A stretch of DNA of 7,721 nt from JACDBD01 sp050743385. GTDB taxonomy: Bacteria > Actinomycetota > Acidimicrobiia > IMCC26256 > JACDBD01. The translations under genes were made by a program, and so were the position numbers. The notes beneath the pieces were generated by a model. That model was not told where the DNA came from and did not search any database. It worked only from the letters and a program-made list of their open reading frames with translations. This document shows, in pieces, positions 1-6,299 of the stretch. Within the stretch, counting starts at the first letter, position 1; every line of letters begins with the position of its first letter. The DNA is taken from contig JBOGFJ010000272.1 in NCBI GenBank assembly GCA_050743385.1, positions 1 to 7,721 on the forward strand. Direction: 5' to 3'.

Positions 1-191
1 CCATCGGGCTCGAGGCGCTCCTTGCGTCGCTCGACGGCCGGGTCGCCCTGCGCGCCCACGGCGCCGGCACCGACCCCGACGCCCTCGGCGCCGAGGTCGC
101 CGACCAGCTCCTCGACGCCCGCGGCGGGCACCTCCTCCTCGACGATGCGGTTCTGGCGTCGCTTTCCCCCCGCCGGGAGGCGAAAAAGTGA
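1..191 (+). CDS. hemC: Porphobilinogen deaminase (hydroxymethylbilane synthase), C-terminal end only
   Basis: The reading frame is open from the left edge and ends with TGA at 189-191, showing the last 62 or so residues. The visible part (IGLEALLASLDGRVALRAHG near the start, then GAEVADQLLDARGG) resembles the small third domain of HemC: a strand ending in R-A-H-G, followed by a helix with the pattern A-x-x-L-L-x-x-G-G. HemC is cytoplasmic and joins four porphobilinogen units into hydroxymethylbilane. The catalytic core and the dipyrromethane-cofactor cysteine lie outside the window, so the call rests on this short tail plus position: hemC normally sits directly before hemD or cobA-hemD. The gap to the next gene is 27 bases, consistent with one operon. 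A second frame over the same bases (starting at 22) gives a Pro/Ser/Thr-rich peptide typical of a GC-rich shadow and is not a gene. Confidence 0.78.
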   Translation, partial: IGLEALLASLDGRVALRAHGAGTDPDALGAEVADQLLDARGGHLLLDDAVLASLSPRREAKK

Positions 192-203
192 CGCCAGAAC
201 GTT

Positions 204-210
204 GAGGGTG
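204..210 (+). promoter_or_regulatory. Ribosome binding site of cobA-hemD
   Basis: GAGGGTG lies 8 bases before the ATG at 219. It supports that start over the nearby ATG at 211, which reads only three codons before a stop. Confidence 0.55.
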
Positions 211-218
211 ATGTCGGC

Positions 219-1685
219 ATGACCGTCTACCTCGTGGGGGCGGGGCCGGGTGATCCGGGCCTGATCACCGTCCGAGGGGCGGAGCTCCTCCGCTCGGCCG
301 ACGTGGTCGTCTACGACCGGCTGGTCTCCCGGTCACTCCTCGAGCTCGCACGATCGACGGCCGAGCGCATCTCGGTGGGCAAGGCCCCGGGCCGGGTCGA
401 GATGGAGCAGGGCGACATCAACGACCTGCTCGTCGAGCGCGGGCGCGGCGGTGCCGGCACGGTGGTGCGGCTCAAGGGTGGCGACCCGTTCGTGTTCGGG
501 CGGGGTGGGGAGGAGGCGCAAGCGCTGGCAGCTGCGGGAGTCCCGTTCGAGGTGGTACCGGGCATCAGCAGCGCGATCGCCGCGCCTGCGTACGCGGGTG
601 TGCCGGTGACCCACCGGGGCGCGTCGACGCACTTCACCGTCGTGACCGGCCACGAAGACCCGTCCAAAGGCGAGAGCGACGTCGACTGGGAAGCGCTCGC
701 CCGTGCCGGTGGGACCCTCGTCGTGCTCATGGGCGCGGGGCGGATCGGTGAGATCGCCGAACGGCTGATCGCCGGCGGGCGCGCGCCCGACACCCCGGCG
801 GTCGCGGTGCGCCACGGCACCCGACCCGACCAGCGCACCGTGCGCGCCACCCTGGCCACGATCGGCAGCGCGGGCGTGGACGCGCCGGCGGCGATCGTGG
901 TCGGCGCCGTCGCCGGGCTCGATCTCGCGTGGTTCGAGTCCCGCCCGCTGTTCGGGAAGCGGGTGGTGGTGACGAGGGCGCGCGAGCAGGCGAGCGGCCT
1001 GCGCGACCGCCTCGAGCGTCTCGGCGCCGAGGTCGTCGAGCTCCCGGCGATCGAGATCGAGCCGATCGACGTGACCGTGCCCGACCTCGACGCGTTCGCC
1101 TGGCTCGTCCTCACGTCGGCGAACGGCGTGGCGGCGCTGTTCGACCGCGGCCTCGCCCCGAGCGGTCGTGACGCCCGCTCGCTCGCCGGTCTCCAGGTGG
1201 CGGCCATCGGCCCCGGCACCGCCGCCGCCCTCGCCGACCACGGCATCCGCGCCGACCTCGTGCCCGAGCGGTTCGTCGCCGAAGCCCTCATCGAGGCGTT
1301 CCCGTCGCCGCCCCGTCCGGGAGCGCGCGTGCTGCTCGCCCGGGCGGAGCAGGCGCGGGACGCGCTGCCGAAGGGTCTGGAGGAGAAGGGGTACGCGGTC
1401 GACGTGCTCGCGGCGTACCGAACGGTGACGGCGACCCCCGAAGCCGACGCGTTGGAGCGCGTGGGCCGCGGCGACGTCGACGCGGTCACGTTCACGTCGT
1501 CGTCGACGGTCACCAATCTCTGTGACCTGCTCGGCACCGTTCCCGATCCCCAGCCGTTGGTGGCGTCGATCGGACCGGTCACGTCCAAGACCGCGCTCGA
1601 CCGCGGCCTGCGCGTCGACGTCGAGGCCGAGGAGCACACGATCGACGGGCTCGTCGCCGCGCTCGTCGCCGCGCTCACCCGCTGA
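219..1685 (+). CDS. cobA-hemD: Fused uroporphyrinogen-III C-methyltransferase / uroporphyrinogen-III synthase
   Basis: This 488-residue protein joins two enzymes of the tetrapyrrole branch point. Residues 1 to about 240 are the SAM-dependent methyltransferase (SUMT/CobA), which methylates uroporphyrinogen III at C2 and C7 to give precorrin-2 for siroheme and cobalamin. Its marks are GAGPGDPG at 7-14, RLKGGDPFVFGRGGEE at 84-99 and VPGISSAIAAPAYAGVPVTHR at 113-133. Residues about 245-488 are HemD, which closes hydroxymethylbilane with inversion of ring D. Its marks are GKRVVVTRAREQ (246-257), LTSANGVAAL (298-307), the conserved AAYRTV with Tyr400, FTSSST (425-430) and ASIGPVTSKTA (449-459). Both halves look complete. 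The fusion is known in actinobacteria and puts uroporphyrinogen-III formation and its diversion from heme in one polypeptide. The ATG at 219 has a ribosome site and gives the canonical N-terminus. The gap to hemB is 22 bases. Confidence 0.96.
   Translation: MTVYLVGAGPGDPGLITVRGAELLRSADVVVYDRLVSRSLLELARSTAERISVGKAPGRVEMEQGDINDLLVERGRGGAGTVVRLKGGDPFVFGRGGEEAQALAAAGVPFEVVPGISSAIAAPAYAGVPVTHRGASTHFTVVTGHEDPSKGESDVDWEALARAGGTLVVLMGAGRIGEIAERLIAGGRAPDTPAVAVRHGTRPDQRTVRATLATIGSAGVDAPAAIVVGAVAGLDLAWFESRPLFGKRVVVTRAREQASGLRDRLERLGAEVVELPAIEIEPIDVTVPDLDAFAWLVLTSANGVAALFDRGLAPSGRDARSLAGLQVAAIGPGTAAALADHGIRADLVPERFVAEALIEAFPSPPRPGARVLLARAEQARDALPKGLEEKGYAVDVLAAYRTVTATPEADALERVGRGDVDAVTFTSSSTVTNLCDLLGTVPDPQPLVASIGPVTSKTALDRGLRVDVEAEEHTIDGLVAALVAALTR
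1649..1672 (+). repeat. Exact 12-bp tandem duplication in the hemD end
   Basis: GCTCGTCGCCGC occurs twice in direct succession (1649-1660 and 1661-1672). It encodes LVAALVAAL in the last helix of HemD. It keeps the frame and is probably a harmless local duplication or simple codon reuse. Confidence 0.8.
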
Positions 1686-1707
1686 CCTGCCGGGTACCAT
1701 CGAGCCC

Positions 1708-2691
1708 GTGCCCTTCCCGGAGCGCCGGCCCCGCCGGATGCGCCGCACTCCCGCGCTCCGCCGGCTCGCCGGCCAGACCAGCCTCGCGGTCGACGACCTC
1801 GTGGCGCCCCTGTTCGTGAAGGAGGGCATCGACACCCCCGAGCCGGTCGCATCGATGCCCGGTGTCGTCCAGCACACCCACGAGAGCGTGCGCAAGGAGG
1901 TTCGGGCGCTCGCCGACCTCGGCATCCCCGCCGTGATCGTCTTCGGTGTGCCTGCCCGGAAGGATGCGACCGGCTCTCAGGCCGACGCCCCCGACGGCGT
2001 GGTGCAGGTGGCGCTGCGGAACCTGCGCGACGAGGTGGGCGACGACCTCGTCCTCATCGCCGACGATTGCCTCGACGAGTACACCGACCACGGTCACTGC
2101 GGCATCGTCGACCCGGTCTCACACGAGATCGACAACGACGCCACCATCGAGCGCTACGCCGACATCGCGGTCGCACAGGCCGACGCCGGCGCCGACATCG
2201 TGGCCCCCTCCGGGATGATGGACGGGCAGGTCGGCGCGATCCGCGCCGGGCTCGACGCCGCCGGCCACACCGGCACCGCCATCCTGGCGTACTCCGCCAA
2301 GTACGCGTCGGCGCTCTATGGGCCCTTCCGCGATGCCGCCGAGTGCGCGCCGAGCTTCGGTGACCGCCGCGCCTACCAGATGGATCCGGCGAACGGGCGG
2401 GAGGCGCTCGAGGAGACCGCGCTCGACATCACCGAGGGTGCCGACATGGTGATGGTCAAGCCCGCGCTCGCGTACCTCGACGTCATCGCCGCGGTGCGCG
2501 AGGCGTTCGATGTGCCCGTCGCCGCGTATCACGTGAGCGGCGAGTACGCCATGGTGAAGGCGGCGGCGCAGCAAGGGTGGCTCGATGGTGACGCCGTCGG
2601 GCTCGAGCATCTGCTCGCGATCAAGCGCGCCGGCGCCGATTTCGTGCTCACCTACCTCGCGCGCGAGGTAGCCGAGCGCCTTCACGCGTAG
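1708..2691 (+). CDS. hemB: Porphobilinogen synthase (5-aminolevulinate dehydratase)
   Basis: The 327-residue protein is full length for HemB, a cytoplasmic enzyme that condenses two 5-aminolevulinate molecules to porphobilinogen. The N-terminus RPRRMRRTPALRRL (7-20) and APLFVKEG (33-40) are typical. The two Schiff-base lysines are visible: Lys198 in AYSAKYASALYGPFRDA and Lys251 in MVMVKPALAYLD. The metal loop ADDCLDEYTDHGHCG (118-132) has Cys121 and Cys131, but Asp123 where the classical zinc enzymes have the middle cysteine. The loop is therefore a C-D-C variant of the three-cysteine zinc site; I recall similar loops in actinobacterial HemB. I chose the GTG at 1708 because it gives MPFPERRPRR, which matches the family N-terminus; an ATG ten codons later (1738) would cut it. 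The frame is open further upstream, but that stretch overlaps hemD and is shadow. No strong ribosome site is visible. The stop TAG shares its last base with the hemL GTG. Confidence 0.96.
   Translation: MPFPERRPRRMRRTPALRRLAGQTSLAVDDLVAPLFVKEGIDTPEPVASMPGVVQHTHESVRKEVRALADLGIPAVIVFGVPARKDATGSQADAPDGVVQVALRNLRDEVGDDLVLIADDCLDEYTDHGHCGIVDPVSHEIDNDATIERYADIAVAQADAGADIVAPSGMMDGQVGAIRAGLDAAGHTGTAILAYSAKYASALYGPFRDAAECAPSFGDRRAYQMDPANGREALEETALDITEGADMVMVKPALAYLDVIAAVREAFDVPVAAYHVSGEYAMVKAAAQQGWLDGDAVGLEHLLAIKRAGADFVLTYLAREVAERLHA
2652..2671. repeat. Perfect 20-bp palindrome at the end of hemB
   Basis: CTACCTCGCGCGCGAGGTAG equals its own reverse complement. It lies inside hemB, encoding most of TYLAREVA, and ends 19 bases before the hemL GTG. 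As RNA it could fold into an 8-bp stem with a 4-base loop. As DNA it could be a dimer-binding site. The sequence is certain; a function is not. Confidence 0.75.
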
Positions 2692-3980
2692 TGGGCGACA
2701 GCCTCTTCGACCGCGCCCGCGCCCGGATTCCGGGAGGGGTGAACTCGCCGGTGCGCGCATTCGGCGCCGTGGGAGGCGAGCCCTTCTTCGTCGAGCGGGC
2801 CGACGGCGCGTCGCTCTGGGATACCACCGGCCGTCGCTACCGCGACTACGTGCAGTCGTGGGGAGCATCGATCCTCGGGCACTCCCACCCGGCAGTCGTC
2901 GCGGCCGTCCAGCACGCCGCCGCCGCGGGCACGTCGTTCGGCACGCCGACCGTGAGCGAGATCGAGCTCGCCGAGACGATCTGCGACCGGGTGCCGAGCG
3001 TCGAGAAGGTGCGGCTGGTGTCGTCGGGCACGGAGGCCGCGATGACCGCGGTGCGACTCGCCCGCGGCGTGACCGGGCGCAACAAGGTGCTCAAGTTCGC
3101 CGGGTGCTACCACGGCCATCTCGACGCGCTGCTGGTCGCGGCGGGTAGCGGCGTCGCCACGCTCGGTCTGCCGGGGTCGGCCGGGGTGACGCCGGGCACG
3201 GTCGCCGACACCGTGGTGGTGCCCTACAACGACGGCGTCGCGGTGGCCGACGTCTTCAACGAGTACGGCGACGATCTGGCGGCGGTGTTGGTGGAGCCGG
3301 TGGCCGCCAACATGGGCCTGGTCCCCCCGGCCGAGGGCTTCCTCGCCGGACTCCGGGCGCACTGCGACCGCCACGGCACGCTGCTCGTGCTCGACGAGGT
3401 GGTCACGGGCTTCCGGCTCGGCCCGGCAGGGGCGCAAGGCGTGTTCGGGCTCGAGCCCGATCTGTCGATCTTCGGCAAGGTGATCGGCGGCGGGCTCCCG
3501 CTCGCCGCCGTCGGCGGTGCCGGTGCGGTGATGGACGAGCTCGCGCCCCTCGGAGGTGTGTACCAGGCGGGGACGTTGTCGGGGAACCCGCTCGCCACTG
3601 CGGCCGGGCTGGCGGTGCTCTCCCGCCTCGACGCCGCCGCCTACCGGCGGCTCGCCGAGACCGCGGCCGCGCTCGCGCGCGGGATGCACGATGCGCTCGC
3701 GGCTGCGGGCGTGGCGGCTCAGGTGCCGCGGGCAGGCACTCTTCTCGGGCTGTTCTTCTCGGACCTCCCCGTGCGCGATTACGACGCGGCGCGTGCCACC
3801 GACACTCGCGCGTACGCCACGTTCTTCCACGGGCTGCTCGACCGAGGCGTGTTCTTCGCGCCGAGCAGCTTCGAAGCGATCTTCCCGAGCTTGGCGCACA
3901 CGCGCGACGACGTGGAACGCACGATCGAGGCGGTCGCGGGCGCCGCCGCAGCCCTCGAGACCGTCCGCGAGCGGGGTTAG
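2691..3980 (+). CDS. hemL: Glutamate-1-semialdehyde 2,1-aminomutase
   Basis: This 429-residue class-III PLP aminotransferase-fold enzyme converts glutamate-1-semialdehyde to 5-aminolevulinate, the last step of the C5 pathway, in the cytoplasm. The signatures are IPGGVNSPVRAFG (13-25), SSGTEAAMTAVRLAR (111-125), CYHGH (139-143), LDEVVTGFR (234-242, with Asp235 expected to hold the PLP pyridine nitrogen) and FGKVIGGGLPLAAVGG (261-276, with Lys263 the expected PLP Schiff-base lysine). GTLSGNPLA (294-302) is also typical. Length matches the family. The GTG start overlaps the hemB stop (TAGTG), so translation is probably coupled to hemB; no good ribosome site is seen next to it, but the N-terminus from this GTG fits the family. 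The gene converges on the minus-strand operon, and its stop overlaps that of the neighbour. hemA (glutamyl-tRNA reductase), the enzyme that feeds it, is not in the window and would be expected upstream of hemC. Confidence 0.97.
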   Translation: MGDSLFDRARARIPGGVNSPVRAFGAVGGEPFFVERADGASLWDTTGRRYRDYVQSWGASILGHSHPAVVAAVQHAAAAGTSFGTPTVSEIELAETICDRVPSVEKVRLVSSGTEAAMTAVRLARGVTGRNKVLKFAGCYHGHLDALLVAAGSGVATLGLPGSAGVTPGTVADTVVVPYNDGVAVADVFNEYGDDLAAVLVEPVAANMGLVPPAEGFLAGLRAHCDRHGTLLVLDEVVTGFRLGPAGAQGVFGLEPDLSIFGKVIGGGLPLAAVGGAGAVMDELAPLGGVYQAGTLSGNPLATAAGLAVLSRLDAAAYRRLAETAAALARGMHDALAAAGVAAQVPRAGTLLGLFFSDLPVRDYDAARATDTRAYATFFHGLLDRGVFFAPSSFEAIFPSLAHTRDDVERTIEAVAGAAAALETVRERG

Positions 3981-4216
3981 CGCGGCTCTTCTCGCTCCTC
4001 GCGCCGGCGCCGGATGCGGTCCATGTAGAAGAGCGAACCGGCGATGATCAGCATCATGACGGTGAAGGCGATGAACGCGAGCCCGCCCTCGCCGTTTCCG
4101 CCGCCGGCGTCGATGATCTGCTGGGCCGAGGCGGGCGTGGCGCCCGCTGCGAGCCAGACGGATGCGAGGGCGAGGGCGATCGTGACGAGCCGGGTCAGCC
4201 GGCGCGGCGCGCTCAC
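3977..4216 (-). CDS. Small membrane protein, 79 residues, unknown function
   Basis: I do not recognise a family. Read from GTG at 4216 the protein begins MSAPRRLTRL, followed by a hydrophobic stretch (about 9-25) and ATPASA|QQ at 26-33, which looks like a Sec signal peptide cleaved after residue 31. The mature part would be about 48 residues: a short Gly-rich segment (IIDAGGGNGEGG), one transmembrane helix (about 46-65) and a very basic, then mixed-charge tail (DRIRRRREEREE) expected in the cytoplasm. The start GTG overlaps the stop of the upstream gene as GTGA (4213-4216), so translational coupling is likely. That, and its place as last gene of a bc-complex cluster, suggests a small accessory subunit or assembly factor; this is inference. 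The frame stays open upstream to 4408, but that part overlaps the previous gene and reads as Arg-rich shadow. The stop TAA overlaps the hemL stop on the other strand. Confidence 0.8.
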   Translation of the reverse strand: MSAPRRLTRLVTIALALASVWLAAGATPASAQQIIDAGGGNGEGGLAFIAFTVMMLIIAGSLFYMDRIRRRREEREEPR

Positions 4217-5025
4217 GACTGCACCGGCACGGGCGCGGTGCCGGCGGCCTGGAGGGCGATCTCGTCCCGCTCCCGCCAGTGGAGGGCGAGCAGTCCGAGC
4301 CCGAACAACACCGAGAACATCCCGAACGCGACGACCGGCGGCACCCGCAGTGACCCGAGATCGCGTTCGAGCACGATGAAGCCCTGCTTCTCCGACTCGG
4401 GGTCGCACTCGGGCTCGGGGGGCGGAAGACCGAACGGGACCTCCACGTCGACCACCTCGCAGTACTGAGCCGCCGCGATCAGCGGGTCGTGTGTGAACTC
4501 GAAGTCGAGCGGGTTGGGTTTCCCGCCACCGATCTCGTACGTCTCGAGGATCAGATACTCGGTCACCACCTCGAACTGCACGAACTCGTCGCTTCCGCCG
4601 CCCGCCTCCTCGGTGGCCGCCTCGTCGCCGGGCACGATGGTGGCGTCGACCGCCGCCTTCACGTTGGCGGCCTCGGGGGCGTCGACCTTCCTACCCTGCT
4701 CGACGATGTCGCGGGCCTCCTCGGTCTTGGCGTCGCCGAGGTCGGGCACGATCTCCTGTACCTCCCACGCGGGCACCCGTCCCTTGATCGTGTTGAGCGG
4801 CGAGGAGGTGGTCATCCACATGATCGTGAGCACGACCATGAAGCCCATCAGGCCGGTGAACGCGATCAGGAAGCCGAGGCGGGCGCCGAGGTTGGTTCCC
4901 AGCAGCAGGTAGATCGAGCCGCAGAACAGCACGATGCCCGCGACGACCACGAGGACGCCGAGGATGGTCGGGTTCCAGAGCGTCTTCTCGGTCAGGTGCT
5001 CCTGGGCGAGAACGAAGATGTCCAA
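4213..5025 (-). CDS. Three-helix membrane protein, 270 residues, unknown; likely accessory to the bc complex
   Basis: I recognise no named domain. From TTG at 5025 the protein has two close transmembrane helices (about 20-42 and 48-71), separated by TNLGAR. A long acidic region follows (72-228; rich in Glu, Asp and Ala up to about residue 147, then more structured with FVQFEVVTEYLILETYE and NPLDFEFTHDPLIAAAQYCE). A third helix (about 229-248) and a charged tail (HWRERDE) close it. The positive-inside rule puts the TNLGAR turn and C-terminus in the cytoplasm and the 157-residue region outside, where Cys189 and Cys207 could form a disulfide. No heme, iron-sulfur or copper motif is seen. TTG is chosen because AAGGGGA lies 9 bases before it and no ATG or GTG is nearby; the open frame continues to 5340 but overlaps the cytochrome c gene. 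It follows that gene by 14 bases and overlaps the next by 4. A role in the same respiratory complex is inferred from this linkage. Confidence 0.85.
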   Translation of the reverse strand: MDIFVLAQEHLTEKTLWNPTILGVLVVVAGIVLFCGSIYLLLGTNLGARLGFLIAFTGLMGFMVVLTIMWMTTSSPLNTIKGRVPAWEVQEIVPDLGDAKTEEARDIVEQGRKVDAPEAANVKAAVDATIVPGDEAATEEAGGGSDEFVQFEVVTEYLILETYEIGGGKPNPLDFEFTHDPLIAAAQYCEVVDVEVPFGLPPPEPECDPESEKQGFIVLERDLGSLRVPPVVAFGMFSVLFGLGLLALHWRERDEIALQAAGTAPVPVQS

Positions 5026-5034
5026 GTTCCGTCG

Positions 5035-5041
5035 TCCCCTT
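5035..5041 (-). promoter_or_regulatory. Ribosome binding site deciding a TTG start
   Basis: On the minus strand the cytochrome c stop TAA runs directly into a Shine-Dalgarno sequence, TAAGGGGA. AAGGGGA is followed by 9 bases and then TTG (5025-5023). This spacing is what justifies the rare TTG start of the 270-residue protein. Confidence 0.7.
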
Positions 5042-6260
5042 ACAGGTTGCGCTCGTACTCGACGATGAGCTCGATCTGGCTCTCCGTCAGTGTCTGGTTG
5101 AAGTGGGGCATCCGCCCCGAGGCGATGCCGCGCACCCCGTAGGGCCGGTTCGGCGCGACGCCGTCGGCGACGAACTGGATCTGCTGGTCGACGCCGTCGG
5201 CACCCGGGAACTGACGTTCCTCGGCGCCCTCGGTGAGATTGGGGCCGAATGCACCGCCGCCTTGGGGGCCGGGCAAGGGCGCCGCGCTCGGGTCGAGCGG
5301 GTCGTAGTACGACCAGCCTTTGGTGTGGCAACGGGCGCACTGGAACTGGAACAGCAGCTCACCGTCGCTGGCCGCCAGCACCTGGTCGCGCCAGGCGATC
5401 GCCGCCGCGACCGCCTCCTCGGCCTCGGCGAGGGTCTCCTGCGCCTCCTGCTGGTCCGCCGGCGTCGTGGCCTCGGCGAGCGCGGTCTGGGCCTCGGTCA
5501 CGGCCGTCTGGGCGTTCTCGACGTCCGCGCGCGCCTGGTCGCGGGCACCCTCCAACTGCTCGGTCGCTTCCCGCTTCGCCTTCTCGGGGGTGATCTGGAT
5601 GCTCTCGACGTAGTTCACGAGGTCGTCGATGCTCTGGGTGTTGAGCACGCCCTCGCCGCTCTCGACTCCCCACGCCGGCATGGGCGTGCCCGGGCGGCCG
5701 AAGGTGATGATCTGCGTCAGCGCGTCGCGGTCGTACCGCAGGCCGGCGACGTTGAGGGCGGGCGCCTGCCAGGTGACCCGCACCGGCCGGCACTGCTCAG
5801 GCGTCATCTCGGTGACCTCGGCCTCGGGATCGCAGGCCGGGTCTTCGGGCTGAAGCGTGAACGGCGCCGACCCCCCGCCGCCGTCGACACCGTGGCAGTC
5901 GGCACACAGCAGCGAGACGACCGGGTCGTACGCGGGACTCTCCGCGTTGGCGAAGAGCGCCGCACCCCGCTCCAGCGAGTCCTCGTCGAAGTCGCGCTCG
6001 GCGTCGACCTGCCGGTCGGGTTCGACGAGGAAATACACGGGAAGGGCGAGGGCGAGCACGACGGTGAAGAGGAGCGACCAGCCGAGCACCCGCTCGAGAC
6101 GCCGCCCCTCGAGGTCTTCGTCGCCGAGGAAGGGCGTCTTGTTCTGGGGCGGCGCCGGCTCCGGGTTCCGCCGAAGGCTGAGCACGCGCACCGCGAGCAC
6201 GACGACGATCGCCGCGACTGCCAGCCCGTTGAGGATGAGCAGCGCCTGGCGCCCGCTCAT
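5040..6260 (-). CDS. Membrane-anchored diheme cytochrome c of the bc-type complex (QcrC-like)
   Basis: This 406-residue protein carries two CxxCH heme c sites, CADCH (119-123) and CARCH (308-312). Likely distal Met ligands are Met194 in GTPMPAW and Met384 in GRMPHF. Two transmembrane helices lie at the N-terminus (about 6-26 and 59-79) around a cytoplasmic, Arg-containing loop, so both heme domains should face outside. The heme domains are split by residues about 226-298, an Ala/Glu/Gln-rich stretch (for example AQTAVTEAQTALAEA) that looks like a coiled coil. Cys143 and Cys157 in the first domain may form a disulfide. Next to Rieske and cytochrome b genes it should be the cytochrome c1 analogue, passing electrons from the Rieske centre to a terminal oxidase, as diheme QcrC does in actinobacteria. 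The anchor placement and the coiled coil differ from the usual QcrC, which has two heme domains and a C-terminal anchor, so I leave the symbol blank. The ATG at 6260 has no strong ribosome site. It starts 39 bases after the Rieske stop. Confidence 0.92.
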   Translation of the reverse strand: MSGRQALLILNGLAVAAIVVVLAVRVLSLRRNPEPAPPQNKTPFLGDEDLEGRRLERVLGWSLLFTVVLALALPVYFLVEPDRQVDAERDFDEDSLERGAALFANAESPAYDPVVSLLCADCHGVDGGGGSAPFTLQPEDPACDPEAEVTEMTPEQCRPVRVTWQAPALNVAGLRYDRDALTQIITFGRPGTPMPAWGVESGEGVLNTQSIDDLVNYVESIQITPEKAKREATEQLEGARDQARADVENAQTAVTEAQTALAEATTPADQQEAQETLAEAEEAVAAAIAWRDQVLAASDGELLFQFQCARCHTKGWSYYDPLDPSAAPLPGPQGGGAFGPNLTEGAEERQFPGADGVDQQIQFVADGVAPNRPYGVRGIASGRMPHFNQTLTESQIELIVEYERNL

Positions 6261-6299
6261 GCGCGGCTCGCGAGGGCGTCGACGGCCAGGAGGCCGGGC

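Noticed and set aside
1522..1707. N-terminal extension of hemB from an upstream ATG
   Set aside because: It would overlap the end of hemD in another frame and adds a Ser/Arg/Pro-rich stretch absent from HemB; GTG at 1708 gives the family N-terminus.
311..1925. Long minus-strand open frames opposite cobA-hemD (over 500 codons)
   Set aside because: They are Arg/Ala/Ser-rich, lack recognisable motifs and lie opposite a gene with all its family signatures. Such frames arise from GC-rich codon use.
2682..3899. 405-codon minus-strand open frame opposite hemL
   Set aside because: Low-complexity Arg/Glu/His-rich translation without domains, opposite a complete HemL.
3977..4020. Transcription terminator between the converging operons, including the palindrome GCGCCGGCGC at 4001-4010
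   Set aside because: The palindrome lies inside the coding part of the miniprotein (Arg codons), has no loop and no T-run on either strand.
4217..4408. Longer start for the 79-residue membrane protein
   Set aside because: The extra 64 residues are Arg-rich shadow inside the upstream gene and would bury a good signal peptide.
6283..6296. Small hairpin CGGCC-AGGA-GGCCG in the gap between the Rieske and cytochrome c genes
   Set aside because: A five-base GC stem is easily met by chance at this composition, and there is no T-run. It may mildly affect translation of the cytochrome c gene but cannot be supported.
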